Assembly (NCBI RefSeq): GCF_902830275.1
Contig: NZ_CADESW010000006.1
Coordinates: forward strand, 124,001 to 188,000
DNA: 64,000 bases
Source: Burkholderia stagnalis
GTDB lineage: Bacteria; Pseudomonadota; Gammaproteobacteria; Burkholderiales; Burkholderiaceae
Direction of reading: 5' to 3'
Shown here: positions 43,893-54,262 of the stretch, piece after piece
Numbering within the stretch: position 1 is the first letter of the stretch
Layout of the letters: every line of letters begins with the position of its first letter
Made by a program: the position numbers and the translations under genes
The notes under the pieces: generated by a model
Told to the model about the DNA's origin: nothing
What the model saw: the letters and a program-made list of their open reading frames with translations, nothing else
The model's database searches: none

Positions 43893-43933
43893 ACAATGTG
43901 CGCTAACATGAGCGCCCGAACCGTGCCAGAACG

Positions 43934-44590
43934 ATGACGCATCCACGCATCTACCCGCTCGGCGACGCCGCGCTCGTCTGCGAAGTGCCGCCTCCCGCCA
44001 CGCTCGATTGCCAGCGCCGCGTCTGGGCCGTTGCCGAGGCCGCGCGCGCCTGGCCGCACGTCGTCGACGTCGTGCCGGGCATGAACAACCTGACGATCGT
44101 GTTCGACCTGCTCGCCGCGTCCGCCGAATCGCTGTCGGCCGCGCTGCTCGACGCGTGGGAGAACGCCGACGTCGAGCACGCGGACGGCCGCGAGATCGAG
44201 ATCCCGGTCGAATACGGCGGCGACGCCGGGCCCGACCTGCAGGCCGTCGCCGCGCACACGGGCCTCACGGTCGACGAGGTGGTCGCGCGGCATGCCGCGG
44301 CCGAATACGTGGTGTTCTTCCTGGGCTTCCAGCCGGGCTTCGCGTATCTCGGCGGGCTCGACGCATCGCTGCACACGCCGCGCCGCGCGACGCCGCGCCT
44401 CGAGGTGCCGGCCGGTTCGGTCGGCATCGGCGGCGCGCAGACGGGCGTCTATCCGACCACGTCGCCCGGCGGCTGGCAGCTGATCGGCCGCACGTCGAGC
44501 GTGCTGTTCGATCCGTCCCGGCAGCCGCCGGCGCTGCTCCTGCCCGGCGACCGGGTGCGCTTCACCATTGCGGGGGTCCACGCGACATGA
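43934..44590 (+). CDS. pxpB: 5-oxoprolinase subunit PxpB (KipI-like)
   Basis: 218 aa. N-terminal half with YPLGDAALVCEV and VVPGMNNLTIVFD; C-terminal half with the cyclophilin-like FLGFQPGFAYLGGLD and PAGSVGIGGAQTGVYPTTSPGGWQLIGRT, the KipI/PxpB signature. With PxpC and PxpA it hydrolyses 5-oxoproline to glutamate using ATP. First gene of pxpBCA; its stop overlaps the pxpC start (ATGA). Confidence 0.93.
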   Translation: MTHPRIYPLGDAALVCEVPPPATLDCQRRVWAVAEAARAWPHVVDVVPGMNNLTIVFDLLAASAESLSAALLDAWENADVEHADGREIEIPVEYGGDAGPDLQAVAAHTGLTVDEVVARHAAAEYVVFFLGFQPGFAYLGGLDASLHTPRRATPRLEVPAGSVGIGGAQTGVYPTTSPGGWQLIGRTSSVLFDPSRQPPALLLPGDRVRFTIAGVHAT

Positions 44591-45654
44591 GCCAGAGCAA
44601 AGCGCCGGGCAGCATCGAGGTGTTGCGGGCCGGCCCGCTGTCGACCGTGCAGGATCTCGGCCGCCACGGTGCGCGCCATCTCGGCGTCGCGCAGGGCGGC
44701 GCGCTCGACAGCCTCGCGCTCGAGGTCGGCAACCGGCTCGTCGGCAACCGCCCCGACGCGGCCGCCGTCGAGATCACGATCGGCCCGGCCGCCTTCCGCT
44801 TCACGCGCGCGACACGCATCGCGATCACCGGCACCGAATTCGGCGCAACGCTCGACGGCAGGCCGGTGTTTTCGTGGTGGAGCCTGCCGGTCGAGGCCGG
44901 CCAGACGCTGACGCTGCCGGCCGCGAAACGCGGGATGCGCGGCTATCTGTGCATCGCGGGCGGCATCGACGTGCTGCCGATGCTCGGCTCGCGCAGCACC
45001 GATCTCGCGTCGCGCTTCGGCGGCCTCGGCGGCCGCGCGCTGCGCGACGGCGATCGTCTGCCGGTCGGCGCGCCGCCGGCGGGCGCCGGCTGCCTCGCGG
45101 CCGACGCGCCCGAGTTCGGCGTCAAGGCGCCGGCCTGGTGCGGGTTCGTGCGCGTCGACGAGCCGCCGCGCCGGCACCGGCCCACGCACGCGCCGTGGGC
45201 GATGCCGGTGCGCGTGCTGCCCGGGCCCGACTACGCGTCGTTCGCCGCGGCTGCGCAGCAGGCGTTCTGGGATGAGGAATGGCTGGTGACGGCCAACAGC
45301 AACCGGATGGGCTATCGGCTCGCCGGCGCCGAGCTGGCGCGCGAGCGGCCGGTGGAGCTGCTGTCGCACGCGGTGCTGCCCGGCACGATCCAGGTGCCGC
45401 CGAACGGGCAGCCGATCGTGCTGATGCACGACGCGCAGACGACGGGCGGCTATCCTAAGATCGGGACGGTGATTCGCGCGGACCTGTGGAAGCTCGCGCA
45501 AGCGCGCCTGAACCTGCCGATCCGCTTCGTGCGCACGACGCCGGACGTCGCGCGCGACGCACTCGCCGCGGAGCGTGCCTACCTGCGGCAGATCGACGTC
45601 GCGATCGCGATGCGCGAGGAGGCCCGCCAGCGCGCGCAGTCGCGCGCGGCATGA
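44587..45654 (+). CDS. pxpC: 5-oxoprolinase subunit PxpC (KipA-like)
   Basis: 355 aa. Family motifs STVQDLGRHGARHLGVAQGGALD, AAVEITIGP, RGYLCIAGGID and SNRMGYRLAG, then HDAQTTGGYPKIGTV. Forms the ATP-dependent 5-oxoprolinase with PxpB and PxpA. The 4-bp overlap with pxpB gives coupled synthesis of the subunits. Confidence 0.93.
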   Translation: MSQSKAPGSIEVLRAGPLSTVQDLGRHGARHLGVAQGGALDSLALEVGNRLVGNRPDAAAVEITIGPAAFRFTRATRIAITGTEFGATLDGRPVFSWWSLPVEAGQTLTLPAAKRGMRGYLCIAGGIDVLPMLGSRSTDLASRFGGLGGRALRDGDRLPVGAPPAGAGCLAADAPEFGVKAPAWCGFVRVDEPPRRHRPTHAPWAMPVRVLPGPDYASFAAAAQQAFWDEEWLVTANSNRMGYRLAGAELARERPVELLSHAVLPGTIQVPPNGQPIVLMHDAQTTGGYPKIGTVIRADLWKLAQARLNLPIRFVRTTPDVARDALAAERAYLRQIDVAIAMREEARQRAQSRAA

Positions 45655-45722
45655 CGATACCTGTGCAATAACAGGCGCCGCGTCCAGGCGCCGCATCACG
45701 CAATAAGTGGACGAGGAACATC

Positions 45723-46487
45723 ATGGAAATCGATCTGAACGCCGATCTCGGCGAGGGATACGGATCGGACGAGGCGCTGCTCGATCTCGTCACGTCGGCG
45801 AACGTCGCGTGCGGATGGCATGCGGGCGGCCCGAACGCGATGCGCGACTGCGTGCGCTGGGCCGTGCAGAAGGGCGTGTCGATCGGCGCGCATCCGAGCT
45901 TTCACGATCCGGAGAATTTCGGCCGCAAGGAAATGCAGCTGCCGGCCGGTGACATCTATGCGGGCGTGCTGTACCAGCTCGGCGCGCTGTCCGCGATCGC
46001 GCAGGCCGAAGGCGGCCGCATCGCGCACGTGAAACCGCATGGCGCACTGTACAACCAGGCCGCGCGTGATCCGATGATCGCCGACGCGGTGGTATCCGCG
46101 ATTCACGATTTCGATCCGTCGCTCGCGGTGTTCGGCCTGGCGAACAGCGTGTTCGTCGCGGCCGCGCGACAGGCGGGGCTCGCGGCCGTGGAGGAAGTGT
46201 TTGCCGATCGCGGCTACCGCGCGAACGGTTCGCTCGTGCCGCGCAGCGAGCCGGGCGCGCTGGTCGACGACGAAGACGAGGTGATCGCGCGCACGCTCGA
46301 CATGGTGCGCGACCGGCGGGTGCGCGCGGTCAGCGGCGAGTGGGTGCCGCTCAATGCGCAGACGGTCTGCCTGCATGGCGACGGGCCGCATGCGCTGGCG
46401 TTTGCGCGGCGGATTCGTGCGGCGCTGGAGAAGGCAGGGATCGATGTCGTCGCGCCGGGGGCGTTGCAGGCGGACGAGGGCGCGTGA
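45723..46487 (+). CDS. pxpA: 5-oxoprolinase subunit PxpA (LamB/YcsF family)
   Basis: 254 aa. [14 protein letters not shown] at the N-terminus, [38 protein letters not shown] and CLHGDGPHA are the family's metal and substrate residues. Releases glutamate from 5-oxoproline as part of PxpABC. 68 bp after pxpC; a terminator follows about 50 bp after the stop. Confidence 0.94.
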   Translation: MEIDLNADLGEGYGSDEALLDLVTSANVACGWHAGGPNAMRDCVRWAVQKGVSIGAHPSFHDPENFGRKEMQLPAGDIYAGVLYQLGALSAIAQAEGGRIAHVKPHGALYNQAARDPMIADAVVSAIHDFDPSLAVFGLANSVFVAAARQAGLAAVEEVFADRGYRANGSLVPRSEPGALVDDEDEVIARTLDMVRDRRVRAVSGEWVPLNAQTVCLHGDGPHALAFARRIRAALEKAGIDVVAPGALQADEGA

Positions 46488-46529
46488 GCGGCCGGCAGGA
46501 CTGAGCCGGGACGCGAGAACCACTCACCG

Positions 46530-46868
46530 AAAAACAAAAAAGCGCCCATAAGGCGCTTTGCTGTTGGCTGAATACGGCCTGCGGCCGACCGTCAACGTCG
46601 AAGCCGTCCGAAGACGGCGACCGGAAAGCCATGCTCCGGATCAAAAAACGCCCGCCGCCGCCCGTTACTGCATCCCCCGGCCGGACGACGGAACGTCGCT
46701 TATCCGCAAGTCGGACTACATGCGTTTGTATCGGACGATGGTTGGCCCCGCCGTGCATGCAGACTCTCCGCGGCCGGCACGCGAATTACGTGCCGGCAAC
46801 GCTAACCCCGCGCTTTATTTTTGCTACCCCGTAGAACTTATCTGTTGTTTGCAATTTTTCAACTTATG
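46530..46868 (-). ncRNA. Candidate leftward non-coding RNA, about 340 nt
   Basis: A leftward promoter at 46875-46904 and a leftward terminator at 46533-46559 bound a stretch with no convincing ORF in that direction: the longest frame reads through the terminator. Inside lie a perfect 9-bp hairpin GCCGGCACG / CGTGCCGGC (46773-46797, 7-nt loop) and an AT-rich 5' third. It does not resemble tmRNA, RNase P RNA, 4.5S or 6S RNA as far as I can recall them. It could instead be a short leader or a degraded gene. Confidence 0.4.
46533..46559 (-). terminator. Terminator between pxpA and the candidate RNA (bidirectional shape)
   Basis: 8-bp stem AAAGCGCC / GGCGCTTT (46539-46559), 5-nt loop. Leftward it is followed by a T-rich run (A-rich 46531-46540); rightward only TTTG follows, so the stronger direction is leftward. 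It may also end pxpBCA transcripts. Confidence 0.8.
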
Positions 46869-46874
46869 GGATGA

Positions 46875-46904
46875 AGAATAGATATTGGCCGAACGGGATG
46901 TCAA
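46875..46904 (-). promoter_or_regulatory. Leftward sigma-70 promoter of the candidate RNA
   Basis: TTGACA (46899-46904, perfect -35), 18-nt spacer, TATTCT (46875-46880). In an AT-rich island downstream of the TraB/GumN gene, pointing into the 46530-46868 region. Confidence 0.5.
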
Positions 46905-47035
46905 TCGTTTTAAACGCCATTTTCTGAGGAATCGAGGGTTTTCCTTACGGATGCGCGCCACCGTGCGGGCGTGCGACGCCGCGCGCGAATCGGCAATCAA
47001 ACGGGGGAGGATCAGGGCCGCGCGACGGCGCGCAC
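46905..47035. other. Rest of the pxpA to TraB/GumN gap
   Basis: The whole gap is 46488-47035 (548 bp). Besides the candidate RNA, its promoter and the terminator, I see nothing further here. Confidence 0.4.
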
Positions 47036-48176
47036 TCAGTTCGCGTCGACGCGATAGCCCTGCTGGCGCAACAATTCGAGCACGCCGCGCCCGCCGCCCA
47101 GATGCAGCGCGCCGATTGCGACGAACAGGGGCCGGTTCGGCGCGGTCATTGTCGCCATCCGCGCAACGAAGCGCCGGTTGCGCTCGAACAGGATCTTGTT
47201 GTCGATCGACGCGGACAGCGCCTTCGAGCGCGACAGCCGCTCGCTCTTCGCGACGGCCCACGCGGCAAGCGCATCGGCGTCGCCGATGCGCCACAGCCGG
47301 TGCAGCGCCTTGATGTCGGCGGCGTTCTGCGCGGGCGTCTGCACCATGTCCTGCGCGAGCATCTCGCGCTGCTCGGCGAGCGTGAGGCCCGTGAACGCGC
47401 GCATCTGCTCGGCGAGCGTCTCGAGCCCGACCACCTTGCCGCCCTTCTTCTTCAGGAATACGTTCTGCAGCTGCGCCTCGGTGCCGTATTCGGTCTGCAG
47501 GCCGGCCGCCAGCGAATCGTAGGTCTCGACGACGAGCGCCGCGAGCCACGGCCGCATCTTGCGGATGCCGGCCAGCGCGGCCGGGTTGCCGCGCAGCCGC
47601 GCCGCGAGCTGCTGCCACAGCGGCTCCGGCAACAGGCGCGGCAGGCACGCGTAATTGCAGACGCCGTACTTCGACACGTCGTCCTGCGATTCGAGCAGGT
47701 CGTCCGGCGACAGCTCGAGCGCGAGCGTCGGCGATGCGGCGAGCGCCGCGAGGACGCGCGGCCGGAACGGCTGCGCGGCCGGATAGTCGGACGGGTCGCC
47801 GGTGTGCAGCGTGCCCAGCACGTAGATCGTCACCTTGCCCTTGGTCGCGACGTAGAACGGCATGCGCGCGGGCTCCGCACGCACCGCGCCGCTCGCCACC
47901 GTGCCGTTCGACACCGACGGCGGCGTGTGGAAGCCCGGCAGGCTCATGCCGGGCGGCGGCACCTGCGACGGATGGAGCGGCGCCGTCGCCGGCGCGCGCC
48001 CCTCGGCGCGCACGAGGTTGACGGGTACGACGAGGCTGGCCGCCGCGCACGCACCGGCCAGCGCCGCGCCGGACATCGTGCGCACGCTCCAGCGGCGTGC
48101 GTTGCGGTACGCGCGACGCACGCGCGTACCGCCGATGCGCACTCGGCGCGCAGACGAATCGCGCGCCGCCAAGCCT

Positions 48177-48184
<8 letters not shown>
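47036..48184 (-). CDS. TraB/GumN family protein
   Basis: 382 aa, probably exported. Basic N-terminus and a hydrophobic stretch (about 37-60, GAALAGACAAASLVVPVNLVRA), then the family's two GxxH motifs: LGTLHTGD and IGALHLGG, with ALELSP between. These residues make up the Tiki/TraB metal-dependent hydrolase-like site. The ATG at 48184 has GGGGGAGG 4 nt upstream and overlaps the dppF stop by 8 bp, so it ends the dpp operon by translational coupling. A Met at 48076 would give a cleaner signal peptide. Function unknown. Confidence 0.83.
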
Positions 48185-49192
<1,008 letters not shown>

Positions 49193-49196
<4 letters not shown>

Positions 49197-50239
49197 TGCG
49201 TCCTCCTGTCGACCGGAGTTGGCGCTTTAGCGCTTACTCCGGTCCCATGCAAAGCCGTGAGGTCGGAGTTCGAAAGATTCAGCGGCTTGATGCAGCGCGC
49301 GCGCATCGCGTCGTTGCCCGCCACGAGCGTGTCGAGCGCCGGGCGCGCCTTGCGGCAATCGTCGACGGCATACTTGCAGCGCGGCGCGAACAGGCACCCG
49401 GACGGGCGATCATCGCGGCCCGGCACCATCCCCGGCAATGCGGCAAGGCGACGCGCCCCCTTGTTGTGCTCGGGAATCGCCGCGAGCAATGCTTCGGTGT
49501 ACGGATGATGCGGATGCGCGAAGATGTCCGGCACGCGATTGGTCTCGATGACCTCGCCCGCGTACATCACCGCGACGCGCTGCGCGACCTCCGACACCAC
49601 GGCGAGATCGTGCGAGATCAGCACGAGCGCCATGCCGCGCTCCTTCTGCAGCTTCACGAGCAGATCCATGATCTGCGCCTGGATCGTCACGTCGAGCGCG
49701 GTGGTCGGCTCGTCGGCGATCAGCAGCTTCGGGTTGCACGCGACGGCCATCGCGATCATCACGCGCTGGTTCATCCCGCCCGACATCTGGTGCGGGAACG
49801 AATCGATGCGGCTCTTCGGGTCGGGAATGCCGACCTGGTCGAGCAGCTCGAGCGCACGGCGGTGAAGCGCGTCGCCGCGCAGCCCCTCGTGCAGCTTCAG
49901 CACTTCCTTGATCTGGTAGCCGACCGTGTAACTCGGGTTCAGGCTCGTCAGCGCGTCCTGGAACACCATCGCGATGTCCTTGCCGATGATCTTGCGGCGC
50001 GCCTTCGGCGACGCCTTCAGCAGGTCCACGCCATTGAACGTGACTTCGTCGGCCGTCACCTTGCCCGGCGCGTCGATCAGGCCCATCAGCGCCATCATCG
50101 TCACGCTCTTGCCCGAGCCCGATTCGCCGACGACGCCCACCACCTCGCCCGGCGCGATCGACAGGTTGATCCGGTCGACGGCGGGCAGGCCGTTGAAATT
50201 CACCGCGAGATTGCGGATGGTCAGTAGGTTCTCGCTCAT
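49193..50239 (-). CDS. dppD: Dipeptide ABC transporter ATP-binding subunit DppD
   Basis: 348 aa. Walker A GESGSGKS, signature MSGGMNQRV, Walker [18 protein letters not shown], switch [12 protein letters not shown], and the C-terminal oligopeptide-transporter extension ([16 protein letters not shown]). I start it at the ATG 50239 ([11 protein letters not shown]). A frame open to 50320 passes through the GC-rich hairpin and is not supported. Coupled to dppF by a 4-bp overlap. Confidence 0.93.
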
Positions 50240-50290
50240 GTCAGCCTCCGCCGGGCCGTCGGGTGCTTCAATGATTGTGCCCGATGAAGA

Positions 50291-50311
50291 CGGGGGGGCT
50301 TCGCCCCCCCG
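50291..50311 (-). promoter_or_regulatory. GC hairpin between dppC and dppD
   Basis: 9-bp stem of seven G:C pairs plus flanks (CGGGGGGGC / GCCCCCCCG) with loop TTC in the 105-bp dppC-dppD gap. No U-tract in either direction. Probably an RNA stability or processing element. Confidence 0.45.
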
Positions 50312-50344
50312 AGCGAACAAAGAGAGCGTGGGGGTCGTTTCATA

Positions 50345-51262
50345 TCAGGCCATCCGTTTCAGTTTGGGATCGAGCGCGTCGCGCAGCCCGTCGCCGAGCA
50401 GGTTGATCGCAAGCACCGAAATCAGGATCGACAGGCCCGGCATCGTCACGATCCACCATGCGTTGTCGATGTAGTCGCGCGCGGAGGCCAGCATCGCGCC
50501 CCACTCGGCGGTCGGCGGCTGCACGCCGAGGCCGAGGAAGCCGAGCGCGGCCGCGTCGAGGATCGCCGACGAGAAGCCGAGCGTCGCCTGCACGATCAGC
50601 GGCGCCGTGCAGTTCGGCAGCACTTGCGAGAACATCAGCCGCAGCGTGCCGGCGCCCGCCACGCGCGACGCCGTCACGTATTCCTTCTGCAGCTCGCCGA
50701 GCGCGGACGCGCGCGTGAGGCGCACGTACGCGGGCAGCGCGACGATCGCGATCGCGAACATCGTGTTGGTGAGGCCCGGGCCGATGATCGCGACGACCGC
50801 GACCGCGAGCAGCAGCGACGGCAGCGCGAGCAGCACGTCCATCACGCGCATCACCGGCGTGTCGGCCCACTTCTGGAAGAACGCGGCGACGAGCCCGAGC
50901 ACGATGCCCGGGATCAGCGCGAGCACGACCGACACGAAGCCGATCCAGAACGACATCCGCGCGCCGTACATCAGCCGCGAGAGGATGTCGCGGCCCGCTT
51001 CGTCGGTGCCGAGCACGAACTTCCAGTTGCCGCCTTCGAGCCACGCGGGCGGGATCTTCACGAAATCGCGGTATTGCTCGACCGGGCTGTGCGGCGCGAT
51101 CAGCGGCGCAAACAGCGCGACGACGATCAGCACCAGCACGACGATGCCCGCGCCGACGGCGCCGCGGTTGCGCGAGAAATTGGCCCAGAATTCGCGCAGC
51201 GCGAGCGTGCGCCCGCCGACCGGCGCGGTTTCGCTCGGCAAGGTGTTTTGCAGGTTGCTCAT
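50345..51262 (-). CDS. dppC: Dipeptide ABC transporter permease DppC
   Basis: 305 aa with six membrane segments. Typical DppC N-terminus REFWANFSRNRGAVGAGIVVLVLIVVALFAPLIAPHSP, the LGTDEAGRDILSRLMYGARMS motif and the EAA loop (ASRVAGAGTLRLMFSQVLPN). Three bp after dppB. Confidence 0.93.
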   Translation of the reverse strand: MSNLQNTLPSETAPVGGRTLALREFWANFSRNRGAVGAGIVVLVLIVVALFAPLIAPHSPVEQYRDFVKIPPAWLEGGNWKFVLGTDEAGRDILSRLMYGARMSFWIGFVSVVLALIPGIVLGLVAAFFQKWADTPVMRVMDVLLALPSLLLAVAVVAIIGPGLTNTMFAIAIVALPAYVRLTRASALGELQKEYVTASRVAGAGTLRLMFSQVLPNCTAPLIVQATLGFSSAILDAAALGFLGLGVQPPTAEWGAMLASARDYIDNAWWIVTMPGLSILISVLAINLLGDGLRDALDPKLKRMA

Positions 51263-51265
51263 GAT

Positions 51266-52276
51266 TTACCTCGTGTGGCGGATGCGCGGATTCAGCACGC
51301 CGTACAGCAGGTCGACGGCCAGGTTCACGACGATCACGAGGGTCGCGATCAGCAGGATGCCGCCCTGCACGACCGGATAGTCGCGGCGGCCGATCGCGTC
51401 GATCAGCCACTTGCCCACGCCGGGCCACGAAAACAGCGTCTCGGTCAGCACCGCGCCGGCGAGCAGCGTGCCGATCTGCAGGCCGATCACGGTGACGACC
51501 GGGATCAGCGCGTTGCGCAGCGCATGCACGACGACGACGCGCACGGGCGACAGCCCCTTCGCGCGCGCGGTGCGGATGTAGTCCTCGCGCAGCACTTCGA
51601 GCATCGAAGAACGGGTCATCCGCGCGATCACCGCGAGCGGAATCGTGCCGAGCACGATCGACGGCAGGATCAGGTGGCTGACCGCCGAGCGGAACACGCC
51701 TTCGTCCGGCGCGAGCAGCGCGTCGATCAGCATGAAGCCCGTCACGTGCGGAATCTCGTATTCGACCGCGATGCGGCCGGACACGGGCGTCCAGCCCAGG
51801 TACGACGAAAACACCATGATGAGGATCAGCCCCCACCAGAAGATCGGCATCGAATAGCCGGTGAGCGCGGTGCCCATCACGCCGTGGTCGACGATCGAGC
51901 CGCGCCGCAGCGCCGCGATGACGCCGGCCGGCAGGCCGACGGCGAGCGCGAAGACGAGCGCGCACAGCGACAGCTCGACGGTCGCCGGGAAGCGCGCGAA
52001 GAACTCGCCGGCCACGCTCGTGTTGGTGATGATCGACGTGCCGAGGTCGCCCGACAGCGCACGGCCGATGTAGTGGAAATACTGCACGGGAAGCGGCAGG
52101 TCGAGCCCGAGGCGCTTCATCGCCTCTGCATGCATCGCGGGATCGACGCCGCGCTCGCCCATCATCACTTCGATGGGGTCGCCCGGTATCAGGTGAATCA
52201 GCGCGAACGCGAGGATGGTGATGCCGATGAAGGTCGGGATCACCATGCCCACGCGGCGCAATACGAATCGGAACAT
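51266..52276 (-). CDS. dppB: Dipeptide ABC transporter permease DppB
   Basis: 336 aa. MFRFVLRRVGMVIPTFIGITILAFALIHLIPGDP at the N-terminus, then a large periplasmic loop, and the EAA loop (RTARAKGLSPVRVVVVHALRNALIPVVT). Pairs with DppC to form the channel. Confidence 0.93.
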   Translation of the reverse strand: MFRFVLRRVGMVIPTFIGITILAFALIHLIPGDPIEVMMGERGVDPAMHAEAMKRLGLDLPLPVQYFHYIGRALSGDLGTSIITNTSVAGEFFARFPATVELSLCALVFALAVGLPAGVIAALRRGSIVDHGVMGTALTGYSMPIFWWGLILIMVFSSYLGWTPVSGRIAVEYEIPHVTGFMLIDALLAPDEGVFRSAVSHLILPSIVLGTIPLAVIARMTRSSMLEVLREDYIRTARAKGLSPVRVVVVHALRNALIPVVTVIGLQIGTLLAGAVLTETLFSWPGVGKWLIDAIGRRDYPVVQGGILLIATLVIVVNLAVDLLYGVLNPRIRHTR

Positions 52277-52312
52277 GATGCGTCTCGTATTTTCTTGTGG
52301 GAAATGTGCGAC

Positions 52313-52345
52313 CGGCGACGAGGAGCTCGTGGCCCCTCGCCGCCG
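52313..52345 (-). promoter_or_regulatory. Stem-loop between dppA and dppB
   Basis: 11-bp stem (CGGCGGCGAGG / CCTCGTCGCCG read leftward, one G-U pair) with an 11-nt loop in the 112-bp gap. No U-tract. Such hairpins commonly protect the dppA message and lower expression of the downstream permease genes. Confidence 0.5.
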
Positions 52346-52388
52346 GGTGTTTTCAAGCCGGTTTTCGTGACAGCTTACGCCTGCTGCG

Positions 52389-54017
52389 TTACTTCACGCT
52401 CACACCATCGAAGCGTGCGTAGCCGAGCGGCTCGATGCGCATGTCGACGATATTCTTGCGCACCGGCTGGTAGACGGTCGAGTTCGCGATCGGCGAGAAC
52501 GGCACCTGCTGCGCGAACACCTGCTGCGCCTGCGTGTAGATCTTCGTGCGTGCGTCCTGCCCGTTCGTCGTGCGGCCCTTCTGGACGAGCTCGTCGAACG
52601 GCTTGTAGCACCAGTGCGAGAAGTTGTTGCCCTTGATCGCCTCGCAGCCGAGCAGCGTGCCGAGCCAGTTGTCCGGATCGCCGTTGTCGCCGGTCCAGCC
52701 GATCAGCATCGTGTCCTGCTCGCCGCCATGCGCGCGCTTGATGTACTCGCCCCACTCGTACGTGACGATCTTCGCCTTCACGCCGATCTTCGCCCAGTCG
52801 GCCTGGATCATCTCGGCCATCAGGCGGCCGTTCGGGTTGTATGCGCGCTGCACCGGCATCGCCCACAGCGTGATCTCGAAGCCGTTCGGGAAGCCGGCCT
52901 TCGACAGCAGCGCCTTCGCCTTCGCGGTGTCGTACGCCGGCATCTTCAGGCTCTTGTCGTACGACCATTGCGTCGGCGGCATCGGCGCGTTCGCGGCCTG
53001 GCCCGCGCCCTGGTACACCGATTCGAGGATCGCCTTCTTGTTGATCGCCATGTCGAGCGCCTGGCGCACCTCGAGCTTGTCCATCGGCTTGTGCTCGACG
53101 TTGTACGCGAGGTAGCCGAGGTTGAAGCCCGCCTGCGACGGCATGTCGACGTTCGCGTCGGCCTTCAGCGTCGCGATGTCGGCCGGACGCGGATAGGTCA
53201 TCACCTGGCACTCGTTGCGCTTGATCTTCTGCACGCGCACGCCCGGATCGGGCGTGATCGAGAAGATCAGCTTCGCGATCTTCACTTCGCCCTTCTTCCA
53301 GTAGTCAGGATTGCCATCGAAACGGATCGTCGCGTCCTTCGTGTAGCTGCGGAAGATGAACGGGCCCGTGCCGATCGACTTCTGGTTGATGTCGGCGGCC
53401 TTGCCGGCCTTCAGCAGCTGGTCCGCGTATTCGCCCGACAGGATCGACGCGAACTCCATCGCCATGTTCTGGATGAACGGCGCGTTCGGTTCCGACAGCG
53501 TGAATTTCACGGTGTACGGGTCGACCTTCTCGACCTTCGTGATCAGCTTGTCGAGGCCCATGTCGGTGAAGTACGGGAACGACACCGGGTACGCCTTGCG
53601 GAACGGCTGGTTCGGGTCGAGCATGCGCTGGAACGTGAACACGACGTCGTCCGCGTTGAATTCGCGCGTCGGCTTGAAGAAGTCGGTCGAATGGAACTTC
53701 ACGCCGTGGCGCAGGTGGAAGGTGTAGACCTTGCCATCCGGGGACACATCCCATTTTTCGGCGAGGCCCGGTTCGACCTTCGTGCCGCCGCGCTCGAATT
53801 CGACGAGACGGTTGTAGACGGTGAACGTGGCGGCGGTGAAATCGACGCCGGTGGTGTATTGCGCGGAATCGAACCCCGCCGGGCTGCCTTCTGAGCAGTA
53901 GACGAGCGTTTTGTTCGGGATCTGTGCGAATGCAGAGCCCGCGATGCCGAACGATGCCGCTGCCACGCCTGCCATGGCGGTAACACGCAGGGTGTGCAAC
54001 AGACGGTTGTATTCCAT
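52389..54017 (-). CDS. dppA: Dipeptide-binding periplasmic protein DppA
   Basis: 542 aa. Signal peptide of about 31 residues (GIAGSAFA|Q), then the SBP family 5 fold: KTLVYCSEGSPAGFDSAQYTTG, FNADDVVFTFQRMLDPNQPF and FDGNPDYWKKGEVKIAKLIFSI. Captures dipeptides for DppBCDF; some homologues also bind haem or 5-aminolevulinate. First gene of dppABCDF-traB/gumN. The spacer to the MHS transporter upstream is 245 bp and should hold the promoter. Confidence 0.93.
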   Translation of the reverse strand: MEYNRLLHTLRVTAMAGVAAASFGIAGSAFAQIPNKTLVYCSEGSPAGFDSAQYTTGVDFTAATFTVYNRLVEFERGGTKVEPGLAEKWDVSPDGKVYTFHLRHGVKFHSTDFFKPTREFNADDVVFTFQRMLDPNQPFRKAYPVSFPYFTDMGLDKLITKVEKVDPYTVKFTLSEPNAPFIQNMAMEFASILSGEYADQLLKAGKAADINQKSIGTGPFIFRSYTKDATIRFDGNPDYWKKGEVKIAKLIFSITPDPGVRVQKIKRNECQVMTYPRPADIATLKADANVDMPSQAGFNLGYLAYNVEHKPMDKLEVRQALDMAINKKAILESVYQGAGQAANAPMPPTQWSYDKSLKMPAYDTAKAKALLSKAGFPNGFEITLWAMPVQRAYNPNGRLMAEMIQADWAKIGVKAKIVTYEWGEYIKRAHGGEQDTMLIGWTGDNGDPDNWLGTLLGCEAIKGNNFSHWCYKPFDELVQKGRTTNGQDARTKIYTQAQQVFAQQVPFSPIANSTVYQPVRKNIVDMRIEPLGYARFDGVSVK

Positions 54018-54262
54018 GTTTCCTCCAGGTCTCCAGATCGGAACCGGCCCTCAGGGGGCCGGGTACGCGGATATTACTTGAGCTAGCGATACCGCAACAA
54101 GCTGGAGAAAAAACTCCTCTAGGCGCGCCGGCGCGGCTCGCGGCGGATGTTTCCGCTACGTGACACACGCAGCCGCCCGCGCGAGCGGCGGTTTCGATCG
54201 TGCGGCGCGTGTTTCCTTCGACAACTAAACAATTTCCGCGCCGCGGCGAACGGGCGCGGCGC

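Noticed and set aside
46351..46758. 135-codon leftward frame overlapping the candidate RNA
   Set aside because: It reads through the strong terminator at 46533-46559 and into antisense of pxpA, so it cannot be the product of that transcript.
46558..46881. 107-codon rightward frame in the pxpA-TraB gap
   Set aside because: No good start or SD, no recognisable protein, and it crosses the candidate RNA hairpin. Treated as non-coding.
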